Source: Zonotrichia leucophrys gambelii
Taxonomy: Eukaryota > Chordata > Aves > Passeriformes > Passerellidae
Assembly (NCBI RefSeq): GCF_028769735.1
Contig: NC_088178.1
Coordinates: 20,100,357-20,164,356, forward strand
Direction of reading: 5' to 3'
Length of the DNA stretch: 64,000 bases
A model generated the notes under the pieces. That model did not search any database, was not told the origin of the DNA, and saw nothing but the letters and a program-made list of their open reading frames with translations. The position numbers and the translations under genes were made by a program. Of this stretch, positions 1 to 12,800 are shown one piece after another; within the stretch, counting starts at the first letter, position 1, and every line of letters starts with the position of its first letter.

Positions 1-3000
1 TCTTCAAGGACAAAAGTTTTTGGATTCTGCTGTATTTGCCATTTGAAAAAAATTACACTACTTTACTAAGATCACAGAGTAAATAACAGAAAATCAGAAA
101 ACCAAATCAGCTGCTGAAGTGCAATACAAGGCATCAGCTCAGCACACTGCATAGCAAAACAGTCAATCACAATGCCATCACTAGCAGCCTGAATGGTAAA
201 TTAACATTTCTCTGGAATAGATGAGAGGTGAATAAACAGAGATATATGTAAATACAAACTAAGTAGAAATAGACATGATTATAGATGAGTAAATATGTGG
301 AATCAGCATCAGTTAAGCAAGCAGACTTAATAATTGCTTGCTGTTCATGTCAGGACAATGTGCCAAAGCCTTTAGACAGCAACCATCATGTCTTAAAAGG
401 CATTTTCTGGGGTTTGAGCACAGTCCTGGGGACTCTACACCAAGGATGGCAAAATTCAGTACACTTTGGTGAGGAATTTCTGTGGTGAGGCCAGGTCTGT
501 GATACTCCTTCAGAGAAGCTTGTTGAGGACAGAACATGTGTATCCACTTCTGTGCTGGCCGTGCTGGAGCTGCTGTCTGCCTTTTGGCCTTTTGGAAATC
601 AAGCTGAGCCAGCAGCAGAGGTCCAGGTCTGCAGTGCAGTGTGTCAGCTGTGAGCCCCAGATCAGCCAGGCTGGGGCTGGCTTGTCCCCACGCGGGTGTT
701 TGGTGGCTCCCCAGCCCAGGGCACAGCCCTTGTGGAGCACTGGATGTTGCAGGTGTGGAAGGGCTTTGCTGCCTCTGCCGTGGCTGACTGCCAGCCCCCT
801 CTGCTGTGGGGAGCCTCTGCTGCTGGGTCTCTCTCCAGGTGATGACAACTGGTCTGGCCTCGTCCCTCACTCTGAAACCAGTGGGTTGTCCTTGGGCTGC
901 CAGGAAATCCCTGCCTGACCGTGGTGTCTCCATGGGCTGCAGGGCAGTACCTGCTCGGGCACCTGGAACTCCTCATGCCCCTCTGACTCGGTGCTGACAG
1001 GGCTGATTCTCACTTTTTACCTCATTCCTCACTCCTGTGAGGTGTTCTGCCTTTTCTTAACCCATTACCTCAGAGGCACCACCATGACAAGCCTGGCTGT
1101 GCCATGCTGTGGGGCCATGGTGGGACCTCTGTGTCCAGCACAGGGCAGCCCTGGCTTCTCCTCACAAAGACCATCTGGCAGCGTTCCTCAACACCCCTCA
1201 CAGGCAGTGGTGCCATGTGGGAGAAGCAAGAAGCATCCTGGGCCTTTGGCAGTCTCCCTGGCCTGGGACACATGCACTGGAGCAAGGCAGAACCTGCTCT
1301 CTGGACTTGGTCAAAAGCAGGGAGGATTGAAGTACTTCACTTGGTTGAGTGGCTGTGTGTGTTGTCACACCATGCCAACTTGCCAGGACAGAGCTCAGCA
1401 TAAGCAGTTAATGTGGGCTAAACCAGAAGGTGGAACTAGAGTTGAGGAGGTGCCACAGTTTCAGCCAAGTCTCCCAGGACTGCAGTTCAGGGGTGAAATT
1501 GTGCTCCACAGTTGCTGAGAGAAAGGTGCCGTCTCCTGAGCTCTGCCTCGTCCTGCCCTGAGCCACTGCTCTCCATGCCCTGTATGGAAAAGTAGAAAGA
1601 AGCATCTGTGCCAGGTTAGGAGCCCAGATCTGTTCCACAGAAGCTTTGATGATGCTGGGGCTCCTTGCAGGATTCAGGTGCCTGTGTCTGGAGGCAAGGA
1701 GGAGCAGTGAGGGGCATGAGGAGCAGAGCACTTGCCCCTGCCCTCTTCAGTCACTGCCACTGCCTGCCTGGTTTCGCTGTAACTGCAGCTGCACCCATAG
1801 AATTTAAATCTCTCATGCATTAGAAAAATGCATTTAAAGGCTGTTGTCTTTTGAGATCACTGAATTTGTATCCCTCCCAGATCAGGGAAATTCAGCCCTC
1901 AGTTTGTCCAGAGGTCAAAGCACCTGGGCTGACAGATGTCATGCCCCTCTCCCTCAGGAACACACTCATGGATGTGTCTGGAATGTGAAGGTGTGGAACC
2001 ACCAGCAGCTCTGCTGGGGTCATTAGTTTGTTATCTTGGGGTTGAACAGGTTTCTTCTTTTACTCAGGCTCCTTTCTACATGCCAGCAGCTGTCTCTGAC
2101 CTGTTTATAAGTCAGGTTCTTCTTTGAGGTGGTTGATCAGAACTGTATTTGAAACATGGCCGTAGTGTGACCTGTGTGTGGAATGGCATCATGGGTGGAC
2201 TCTGTTAACTCTTCCTGTGGAGTTAAATGTTTTAGTGCTTTATAGGAATATGGGATGATCAAATGCTTCTCATGAGGACAAAGCAGTGTTTCAAGATGAT
2301 CCTCAGATCACATAGTGCAAAGTTTTCCCATACAGGAGAATAATACAACCATTCAACCTGGATGCATAGTTTTATCTATCTGAATCTGTTATGTAAATCT
2401 CGAAGACACAGCTCTATTTTCATGAGTTTTTTAATTGATTATTTAAATGTTATTTGATACTTTTTATTTTATTATTTTTGCCAAGTCTTTCATGCCTGAA
2501 TGCTATTTCGGTTTCTTTTCTGACTTTCATTTCTAGTGATTAGTTTCTTAACAAGCATAGGCTAGCCTCTGCAGGTTTCCAGATACTTAAACTGTTGGAT
2601 TTTTATGTCAGTCCACATTTAAAATGAAACTAAAAGTTGTTATTTGTATACTTAAAGCTGTATCTGTTAATTTTTATGGATGCGTTAACAGCTTTCAGTT
2701 AAACTAATGTCAAGATACGGTACATTTCATAGTTTGGTGTGTCAGCTGTTCTGTAATTGCCAGTGCTGTGACCATGGTATAAATCTGCAAAAATCCATTT
2801 ATTAAAAAATAAACTGTAAAATGGTTCCAAATTGTCATATACCTGAATGAATGCCCAGGAGGCAGGGGGGAGCCTTCTATTGCCCTCATTTATAGGCAAG
2901 CCAGATGGACTTTATCCATTTCAGGAGAAAAAGGTACTCAAGCAGAAACTGTCCTTGTCATGCTGCAGTCTGCACTGAATTTGTGTGTCTGAGGCCATTC

Positions 3001-3112
3001 AACCTGGATTTGTAGCAAGAGCACCAGTTACCTTATAATTGAGATTAACATGACACATTCCATGCTTATCTGATGTTATGTCCTGATGGGGGTGATTTGG
3101 TTATTTTTCCAG
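1..3112 (+). other. PTPRF: Intron, 3' part (upstream of Ig1 exon A)
   Basis: This is the tail of the intron before the first Ig1 exon. It ends in a usable acceptor: a T-rich stretch at about 3097-3110 followed by CAG at 3110-3112. The part from about 481 to 1760 is GC-rich and happens to be open in several frames on both strands, without any family resemblance. The part from about 2220 to 2900 is AT-rich. I see no signal-peptide exon here, so the preceding coding exon lies upstream of the window. It must end in phase 1, because exon A begins with the last two bases of a codon. Confidence 0.75.
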
Positions 3113-3258
3113 GCAAGCCAACGTTTATGAAGGCTCCTGAAGATCAGATTGGGATTTCTGGAGGAGTGGCCTCTTTTGTGTGTCAGGCAACAGGAGAGCC
3201 CAAACCTCGTATCACGTGGATGAAGAAGGGGAAGAAAGTCAGTTCTCAGCGGTTTGAG
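3113..3258 (+). CDS. PTPRF: LAR-type receptor tyrosine phosphatase, exon encoding first half of Ig domain 1
   Basis: This exon encodes the N-terminal half of the first Ig-like domain of a type IIa receptor protein tyrosine phosphatase, a cell-surface adhesion receptor of neurons and epithelia. It runs from the acceptor AG at 3111-3112 to the donor GTAATT at 3259. It starts with two bases of a split codon (phase 1), then gives 48 full codons and ends in phase 0. Visible landmarks are the Ig B-strand cysteine (codon 3181-3183, in [12 protein letters not shown]), the core tryptophan (3217-3219, in [10 protein letters not shown]) and the basic KKGKK loop. In this family that lysine loop is the known heparan/chondroitin sulfate binding site. 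The motifs [16 protein letters not shown] and VSSQRFE favour PTPRF over PTPRD or PTPRS from memory of the family, since those have WNKKGKK. The call to this paralogue was not tested by a search. Confidence 0.93.
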
Positions 3259-5921
3259 GTAATTACCAAAAGAAAACAAAAACCAACAGAAAACCCAAAC
3301 CTGAAAATTTGGTGATCAGTCTAATCCTCACAGGTCTTAATTGCACAGTTATCATCACTGCAACCTGGGTATCTCTTCATCACTACAATACAGAGTGTAA
3401 AGCTTTAGTGTAAAGCAAGTTTCCTTCCCTGCAGCAATGCAATCTGTGGAGCAGGTGGTGTCCTTTGAGCAGGATGCTGGAAACACACCAACAGGACATC
3501 CTCCTTCACATGGGAGACTGGGGCTTACAGAGAGTTGGATGGCAGATAAGAGCTGGATCTAGCAGTATTTTTCTCTTTTCATTGTCAGAATTTATAAGGC
3601 AGCTCTTTGACCTGCAATCCCCAGTTGAATTCAAAAGTGAGATACCAAAACACTACTGGAAATCTTTTTAAGTGATGGCTATTGCCATCCCTCCCCCCAA
3701 AGGTACTTGGAAGGGGAATGGTGAAGGGTTAATTGATGTCCCTGTGAGCTAAGTAGGAGAGAAAGGAAGGGAGAAGAGCAGGATCAGAAACATCTATGAA
3801 AAAGGGGAAATTTGGTTTATACTTTACATAGCAAATACCTTTTCACTGACTTTCTCCACCTTTTTCTCTGCTTTCCTTTTTGGTGTTGGGCTCCCTTCTC
3901 TAAAACTGCCCTTGCAAATGTGACCCTTCTGCAATTCTGCTGCCTTTCCTCTAATCCCCTGTCTTTGATGTTTTTGCTTTCCTGACTGGAGCACAAGATG
4001 ACTTTGCTGCCCAGAATGGATTGATTCAACTCACCAATTTTAATCATGAATTCATATGTGAGCAGAAAACCTTGATTAAAGTAATCAATTTTAATCTTGT
4101 TTTACATTGCTATTTTTCCCTGGTAAAGGTTTTGTTGTATAGTAACTATCTAATTTGTAAGTAGATACAGCCATTATAGTGAATTTGGTGCTTGTTGTGG
4201 CTTACCAGAGGGCTATGCCATATTATATGCATTTATATTAGCAATTTCCTACCTTTGTTCCCATCAGTTTGGATGCATAGCTTGTGTCAGGAGATAGTGA
4301 TTCTTTTTTTCCTAAGTAACTTATTAATTTTACTTCATTATTAGTCCTAATTAGGGAAAATTTGGAAGTAAATTTAAATGGAGAAAAAAACCAAATCCGT
4401 TGTACACATGCTAAGTTGTGACACAGGAGAGGTATCCATTGTTAGCAAATTAACAACATTTTGGCCTCAGCATCTGTCTAGCCCTTAGTAGTTGTAGCTC
4501 TGTTCCTATCACACAGTGTTGGTTCAAAGGATAGTGAGGGCAAAAGAGATTTCTGCTGTTTCATCTCTTAGCTTTTTAGTCCTTATCACTGAAGTGAATT
4601 AATCTCTGTAGCTGACTTTGTCTTGTTTTAAAATTTAGCAGTAGCTCTGCCCTTTGTAAAAATTTAGTATATTGTCACAGTTTCATGTTTAATTTAAAGA
4701 TAAGTGTTTTTTAAAAATTAATTCTTTAAAGTGTATTATGGTGATAGGGTGATATTCATATTTCTCTTTCTTTACCTGACTGCGTTAGGGATTTCTTCTT
4801 GAAACAGAAGGGCTATTCCTTCCAGCATGAGGAATAACAGATTTTTTAGTGGTCTTGGTTACCTTTTGATTTCTTCCTATTTCTCCCGTCACTGCAGAGT
4901 CTTGTGGTGCATTGTTTTCCTCCTTCCTGTTCTCTCTTTTGATCTTCACACTGTGGGAAGTGCTCCTAAACAGGCCCTTGAAAATGGGGTGAAGGTTTTG
5001 CATGGGGGTAGCAGCCCTAGGCTGACATCCATGTTTGGAATGGAGGATCCTTTAAGTCTCTTCATGTCCCCCTCAGTTCCCTAGGGACAGGAGTGGGTGG
5101 CATCTGCCTCTCCCTCATGCTGTCACTGTGCACATCAGGTGGTATTTCCAACTTTTGCTGCACTCTGTAATAGGAGCGGGGTGAGTTTGGCATTAATAGT
5201 GGCTTGAGGCTGTGCCTTCACAGCCTTGCAGTTATGAAATAGTGTATAGCGATCCAGCTGCAAACTAATAAATACCTTTTTCTTCCATGTATAAGTCAGA
5301 GTAATGCATTTTGCAGCTTAGCAGGATGGATGGAAAGACAATGATTTATTAAAGACTTAATTTATTTATGCTGAAGAAGGAAGTGTAATTACATCATTGT
5401 TGATTATACCAGAGTTGCAAAGTACCCAGTGCTGAGGAGCATTAAAACCCCTCTTTGCTGGAGTTAGCATGCACTGAAGGTGCTCAAGGTTTTATTCAAG
5501 TTTTGTTACTGTTTCCCTGCAATCCCACAGAGTATATCATTCTCCTCTTCCATCAAGGTGAAAGTTGGCACTAAATTGTTACCAGTGATTAGTAAAATCA
5601 TTAGTGCAAATATGGCTCAGATGTTTTAAATCATCAGATTCACATCTTTATTACCAGGTTGATAATTTGTCAACCTTAATTGATCCATAAAGAACCTCAT
5701 TGGATCTTCATTTGTTCTGGCCTCCTCAGAGGACAAATACGTTCTTGACACTGAATTTTTGTGCTACTGCATTTGGAACACTTAACTCACTGCATGGTAT
5801 TTTAGGGCTTACAGGACTTGTTTTGTTCTGGTTTTTGTTCTCCAACCCCTAGATTGTTTTGACTTTCAGTGTTTGCTGCAGAAGATAGCAGTAATGAAGT
5901 GCTTTCTTTTCCTTTCCAAAG
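3259..5921 (+). other. PTPRF: Intron within the Ig1 domain
   Basis: This phase 0 intron of 2663 bases splits the Ig1 domain. It has donor GTAATT at 3259 and acceptor AG at 5920-5921, preceded by a pyrimidine-rich tract at about 5902-5917. The content is mostly AT-rich. Open frames at 3465-3671, 3817-4047, 4785-5003 and 4827-5084 show no domain and overlap each other on opposite strands, so I regard them as chance. I see no repeat family here that I can name. Confidence 0.85.
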
Positions 5922-6063
5922 GTGATCGAGTTCGATGATGGCTCGGGGTCGGTTCTGCGGATCCAGCCCCTGCGTGTCCATCGGGATGAGGCCATCTATG
6001 AGTGCACAGCCACCAACAGCGTGGGGGAGATAAACACCAGTGCCAAGTTAACAGTGTTAGAAG
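5922..6063 (+). CDS. PTPRF: LAR-type receptor tyrosine phosphatase, exon encoding second half of Ig domain 1
   Basis: This exon encodes the C-terminal half of Ig1. It begins in phase 0 after the acceptor at 5920-5921 and gives 47 codons plus one base. It then stops in phase 1 at a strong donor, GTAAGG at 6064. The I-set Ig signature D-E-A-I-Y-E-C is present, and its cysteine (codon 6003-6005) pairs with the cysteine in the previous exon. The peptide [11 protein letters not shown] is typical of the LAR family. [15 protein letters not shown] resembles PTPRF closely and differs from PTPRD/PTPRS as I remember them. An N-T-S sequon near the end is a possible N-glycosylation site. Exons A and B together add 288 bases, exactly 96 codons, flanked by phase 1 introns, so the domain is a symmetric module. 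The next codon starts with G, consistent with the Glu run before Ig2 in LAR. Confidence 0.94.
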
Positions 6064-6830
6064 GTAAGGGGGAACTTCTTGCATTCCTTAAGTGGCAGGA
6101 GACAGCTTTGGCAGCTACATGTTGATGTGCTGCATTTAAATGGCGTGGTGATATTCCAGCTTGATTGGGTAAAGCTGTGTTCTTCCTGCAGCAGTTGATA
6201 TAATTTCTCCTATAATAGAACATCATATTTTTGAGGCAGTCATGGAAGGATTGCAGATTCTGAGCTGTCTTTGCGGTGTTTTTGTTGTCTGATTGAGAGG
6301 TGTCATTTCTGACTTGGAAGGCTATCTACAGAGACATTTGTATACTTTTCTCATCTATTTGCTTTCATATAATACCCATCTTCAGGGTGTCTAAGTATTG
6401 TATCTGACAATCAGAAACTTAATCTATGCTGCTGTACCTTCTGGATTAAATCAGCACATAGATTTTCAGGTTACTCTTCAGGTTTTTAATGTGATGTGAA
6501 ATTTAGTTGTGTTTATTCTTCACTGTACTCACAACTTTAATTCTGTCTCTCCTGTTAAGGAATAGATTTTCCTCTTTGTCTGCTATATGAGCAGGTTTTA
6601 TTTTGCTTGCTATGTTGTTTCTGCTAAATGTTTGTGGGAAAACAGTTTATTAGATATAAACAGGCTTGTGAACACTTGATTTTTAAAAATATTAAATTGT
6701 CAGAATTATTTTCTGCTTTTAAGGAAAGATGAGATTTTTCCAGCACATAAATATGTTCTATCATTTGTTTATATATAGGAATTTGTAAATGGACTGAGAT
6801 GTTAGAAATCTGGGGCATTTGGCTGAATGG

Positions 6831-6860
6831 ATTTTTACCCCTTGCATTTTTACCCCTTAC
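6831..6860 (+). repeat. 15-bp tandem duplication
   Basis: Two adjacent copies of ATTTTTACCCCTTGC, differing at one base (second copy ends in AC instead of GC), lie at 6831-6845 and 6846-6860. This looks like a simple replication-slippage duplication in intron. Confidence 0.85.
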
Positions 6861-9800
6861 AAGCAGGAAAAGGCTTAGGCAAATTGCTTGTGGTTTATAG
6901 ATTGATGTAGAAACTTGTAAGTAATGAAAAAACCAGACTGGAAAGTGTTTATTGTTGTAGGATTTTGAATCAGAGGAGAGTGGTTATCCCAGTGGTGAGT
7001 GTGCCAGCCACACATGACAAGTTGCCTATTGTTCCTTGTTCTCCCATCCCCATTTATAGCATAGAAGTAATCATATTTTCCTTTCTGCTCTGTGACAAAG
7101 AATACATTAAACAACTGTAATGTGCTCAGGCACCGTGGTGATGGGAATCATAGAAATCATTCAATACCTGATGTGATTGTGTATCTTGTTTCTGGAGGTG
7201 GGGCATCTTAAAGATCAGCTTGCTCTCCAGTAATAGTATTATTAAGAATAGGGTAACAAGTGCTATAGACTTGAAAATTATTGGGGGACAAAAATCACGT
7301 TCTTTTTGTTACTTCTGCCTATGCAGCAGTGTATGTGAGTGCATAAAGCTCAGTGGAGCTCTTTCAGCAGTTCATGTGCAGATCTGCATTTAAATGCTTC
7401 CTGCAACTGGATTTTTGTGATACTGGATGCTTGAATACCACTCTTCCTTCCACATTCCTGTTTCCTTTGGTTGTAGTTGCCTTTATGTATCTTGGATATG
7501 TATGCACATGCACACACACGCTAATAATTTATTTGCTCTGTGTTAAGTGTTCAAAGGCCCACAGAGACATGCCTTGCATCAAGGAGCACAACAGTATTTC
7601 TTAGCTCCATGGTGCTCCTGCTGATTTCCTGATGAGGTAAAGCTTGCAGACCACCACATAAACAGGGAATGTTAGGAAACACCACAGACAGGAAAAGACA
7701 TGCAGGCACACAGTTTAACAGCTGCAGAAGCAAAAGTCAGTAGCAGTCAAGCACTGAGCCTGCTTTTCTGTTTGGAAAATTTGTTTAATTGGGAGTAATG
7801 ATAGTTGAACATGATCCCATCAGGTCAAAAACGATCTGCAGGCTGGGGGGCTGTGTTTTCCACTCAGACTGAAGAGTATCGACCCCTTGCTGGGCACTCT
7901 TGTAATGGGCAAAATTAAGAAACATTTGCTGCCTAACCATTTGTATGTACTCGTGCATAGAGAGTTGTGAGCTTGACTGCGAGGATGAAGAGCTACATGT
8001 GCCTTTTATGGTGGCTTAACTAACAAAGAAGATGGGGTCTGTTATGATGTATTTGTATTTAAGAAAATATGTTTTACATTTCCCTTTTCCGAGACTTTCC
8101 TACAGACAGCTCTGTAATTTTCCAGTCACGCTATCTTATTTTTCTGCATTGTCTGATAGAGATTATAATGTTTCTGCATCTTGTGAATATGATTTTTTTT
8201 TAAGTTATTATTGATATTCCTTTGCTTACACTTTGGTGAGGTAGATGTTGCCCTGATTGTGATTGTTTACTCTCAGTGGCTTCAAAAAATAGTGTTAAGT
8301 TCCAAAATTCTCTGTTATGCCATCACTTTTCTAACATTAATTTTGTAGAGGTATTTGAAAATTACGCATTTCATGTGGAGCCCTTGGCACTCTCAAGAGT
8401 GTCAACTAGGACTGGATTTTTCCCTCTGCTTTTGGGGTTAAAATAATTTCCGTAATTGGTCTCAGATGGCAGTTTGAATGATACAGATATTCTGCACTTC
8501 CTTTCAAGAATTTGACTAATGCAGTGGTCCCTGGTGCATGACAAAGCTCATCATAGGCATCCTCGTGGTTACATGCTGCTAAATACACAGCATGTATTGA
8601 TTTTTACATTAAAAATCCTTTATAATAATAAGTTTTAATGCTCCTTCCCACAATTTGCCTTTAGAACATAGGCCTTAACATTAAATCCAGAAGTCACAGT
8701 TAGGGTTTAGTAGGCTCCTTACTAGATGTCTTTGTAGCTAACTAAGCTGGAGCTTTATTTTATTTAGATTTCTGCGATGTTCTACAGATCAGAAGCAGGT
8801 TATCCTTTCTAATTGCCAACTTATTTCATTCTGAGTATTAAGAGAGAAGCATGAGTCCAGTCTCCCTGGGGAATCAGGAATTCTCACATAAGTGAATCTC
8901 TTTTAACAATTTGGTTCCCTACTGCCCTTTTATTCTTTGCTTCCATGTCTCTCATTTTTCCCTTCTAACTCCAGATCCTGTTGTGACCGAGCTACATATA
9001 CTTTGTGTAACTGGAAATTATTTCTCCTGTTGATAGTAGAAGAAATAGACATGCGTAGACCTTCTCTTCTCATTTCTCCTGGGTAGCTGATAAGCTGAAT
9101 TATGTATGAGTCATATTGAACATTTCTATCTTTTTTCCAATTATGACCTGAAGCAGCACAGAAGTATGTTTCTGCTTGGCAGAGGAGGAAAGCAGTGCAG
9201 GGAGGGGGAAGGCTAGAATCAATAAGCTGACACACATTCTCAAGAAAAGCCTCAGGGACAGTTAGTGGCACTAACAAATTAATAAATATATTATTCAGTG
9301 GTAATGTTGAGAATTACAGAACATTTTAAATAGGGAGGTTATATGAAATATAAGTAGGAAGGATGCCAGCATGCAAGAACGTAGCAACAAGCTGATGGCA
9401 GGAGTGCAGAAGTCCATGATGTCCTTCCATGAGACTGCTTGTATGCTCTGCATTGCAGCTGTGTTGGGAAAGGTGATGGTAACAGTGTTTGTCTCTGAGT
9501 GCCTGTTCACCAAAGGATGCCTTCAGTCTGTTTTCCAGCAGTTTCAACCCAATGGGAAGATAAGGAAAAGCAGTGGAAAAAAAGGTCTTCAAGGGGCAGG
9601 GAGAAGTATATTGATTCTTTGGGAGAAAAAGGCAGCTCAAATACAAAGTATGTTATCAGTCCCTTCTCCCAGGGCTTTCCAAATGGGACATTCAGTTTTG
9701 ATTTCCAGAACTGGAAAACCAGTTAATTGCAACTGGTCCTTTAATGCTTTACAAGCAGTCTTTTTTTCACTCCCTTGTAATCCAGAGCATACAGTCATAT

Positions 9801-12800
9801 GCAAGACACTAAATATATTCAGTTTCATTTCCCTTTGTTTTTAAGTAGGTTAAATGAAAATACCATCTCCAATTTCCATTCTAGATCTATGCAAATCCCC
9901 TATGCCTCTATCCCAGACTCCTAATCATGTGGCATGTAGTTATTTGCCTGGAGAGTGCTGCTGGGCTCCACAGGAGAGCAGCTCCTGGTAAAGAGGACAG
10001 ACAGAAGAACCAAGGAAGTTCTTGCACAGTGGGTTTCAGTTTCAAGGTAACCTGGAAAGTTAAGTTTTGCTGGCTGTCTTTGTGCTGACAGAATTCAAGG
10101 AAGTTTAGGAGCATTTCACTGCAGCCCTGGTGTTTTACTGTGAACAGAAACATCCTCATGGTATCAGCATTGTGCTCAGCACAAATCCAAAACACAGCCC
10201 AGTACAAGCTACTATAAAGAAAATTTAGTCTTTCCCAGCCAAAACTAGCACACCTAGAAAGTTTCTGAGTGCAGCAGTTGTCCTGGGGTGGCAAGCACTT
10301 CTAGCATAACATAATTTGCTGTTTACTGAACCATGTCATGAGCTTAATTTCTTTCACCATCTGCCAGCTGCATTCCAGTTCCTGGGGTTACCCTGTTTGA
10401 AATGCTGTAAATGGTAAACATTTGACTGTTACAAATGATTTCTGCAGAGAGCTAGATCTCAGAAGGCCTGAACCAATATGCCCTTTTTGTAAACATCCAT
10501 CTAAAAGTGATTTTTGTCATTGGAATAGTAAACAGAAGTTAGCTATGTTTAATCCTTGTTTGTGTTTGGTTAGTTACAAAAGGATCAGTTGGATCACTGT
10601 ACTTTGGCTTCACTGCTTTTGCATCTTTTTGCCAGGAAGAATTTCTTGCAATTTGTTGTAAAATTGAAACAATTACAGAGTGGAAATTGAATCTGTTTGC
10701 ATGACTGTGTAAATGAATTAAAGCTCCCTGTGCTCTGCTGCTCCTGGGATTGGTACTATTCTCTTCATGTTTCTGGTCAAGAGAGGACAGGTCTTTCTTC
10801 TACATGTGTAATGTTAATTAACTGTTCCAACATGCTTTGGTCTCTGCCTGGGAAGAAAGACTGCAGTGATCCTCCTGCAGAAGTCCTCCTTCTTGGCTCT
10901 CTGCACAGGCAATCCCAATAGCACTTCCTGCAGGAGACAGGCAGTTCATGGACCTCTGCAGTTATGGCTTTGCCAAGAGCTCCAGCACAGTGAGGCTCCA
11001 CATATTTCCCTGCTTAGGGAAGTGTTCCAACACACAGTGATGCACAGGGAAATGAGGAAGCCTGAGTCTGCTTTCCATTGGGTCCTGGCATATCCCGTGC
11101 TTGTTGAAAAGAGAAACAGTAAGCCAGCTACTCGTGGTGGCCTCACTGCAAAGTTCAGGTTGTCACCCAAAAGAATCTAAATCTGAGCTCATGTGGACTT
11201 GTGCTATTGAGGCCTAAATAGTGTTCACAAGGAAAGTGCATTGTGCTGCCTGAAGGCAGGTTGCCCAGTATTGGTTGGGTCAATTCAGGAGCCCTGTAAT
11301 CATGCTAACAACTCCAGTTATTTCCCTGGCACTGACCAGTGGCTAAAAGGATCCTCCAAGGGGAAAGAGGTGGTCTCTTAGTTCTACTGTGTACAAAAGA
11401 TTGAGGAGAATTTGTGATCAGTTTCAGTTAGACCAAGAAAATTTACAGAGGCTGTTTTACTTGTATCACCATTATGTGCCATGCTGCCAAAACCTAGACT
11501 GCCATGGTATCTGAGAAAGTGTTTCAGCTACTTAAGTTTTGGTATCTGTAGAGCACCTATAATTTTAATCCAGGTGTGCAACTCCTGGTTCTGTGCATAT
11601 TATATTTATTTGCTGTTAAGATTGGATTCAGTAACATTAGTCCCACTAAACTATAAAAATAGTTTATTTTTATAATATTTAACAAGAAAGACTTTCTTGG
11701 CTGCTAGTGAAAGACAAAGAAGTAATTTTCTCAGATGAAGAAAAGTTTTAACTGTTGTTGGTCTCTCCTTCAAACAGGAGAGTCAGCAGATCTTTAGAAC
11801 GTATCAGACCCAAATGCCATAATTTCCATTTCTTATCTCTGTTTAAATGATTAACTAATGGCACATAACCATGTAATGTATCCGTGATAGCAAGTTCCCT
11901 CAGAAGACTGCCATGCTCTAAGGTTAACATCCAGGTTCATTCCACAAGTTTATGAAGCAAGAAATACAACCTTTGAAAAGTTTTATATGAAATATCACAT
12001 TGTTAATGCCAAGCTGAACCCTTTGGAGCTGTGCACTCCCATAAAACCTTGTGTCTGAATAGGTACTGACCTCTTAATCTTGAGAAGGTTTTTCTTTTGC
12101 AGCAAATGGCTGTTTCTGCATATTACCTCTCAAATGAGGTCCTGTGAGATGACATCTGTAACTGGATGGGATGTTATCACATTCTTAGCAGCAAGTTTCA
12201 GTGGTATTGCAATGCCCAAAAGCAGCACCTGTGATTTTCCAGATAAAAACAAGTGAACTTTAAGTGTCAAACAAATAAGAATAGGAGTATATTCTGCAAA
12301 AGCTGTGACACAGGGTTTATATTGCCAAGTAGCTTGAAGTTGTAATTGTGTGGTTATATCCTGTAAAACACTTCTGAGAGCTTCTTGTTTCACATAATAG
12401 ATTTATTCTAAGTTTATTTAACAGTTTGTGAGTTCTGACTTTGGTACTGGAAATGATGTTCAGCTAAGAAATTCTGTTGCTAGTAGTAGTTGTCTCCATT
12501 TTATTTGCTCCATTTCTGAAGTCCCTCATGAACACATTCAGAAATGTGCATGTTTATTCAGAGCCTTGTGGCAACCCACTGGTGTCTTCTGTCTATTATG
12601 AAAATGAATAATTGAGTCTTGGGCATTATTTTCTCTTTTTTCTTGGGCTCAGGGTGTTGAGACAAGTTGCTTCTCACGCTGTGTTACCTTAGAGCTTCCT
12701 GGGAGATTGTCATGAAAAGTGTGTCAGGCTGTTCTAGTGCTGCTCTGCTGTCAAAACCTTCAGCCTATTCCAATAGGTAAATGAGGCACAAGCAGATCAG

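Noticed and set aside
313..933. 206-codon open frame on the - strand starting METPRSGRD
   Set aside because: It overlaps open frames on the + strand in GC-rich DNA, shows no domain or signal peptide, and sits in the intron of a + strand gene. I treat it as chance.
11649..11675. AT-only inverted repeat around ATAAAAATAGTTTATTTTTA
   Set aside because: Short A/T-only palindromes are expected by chance in AT-rich intron.
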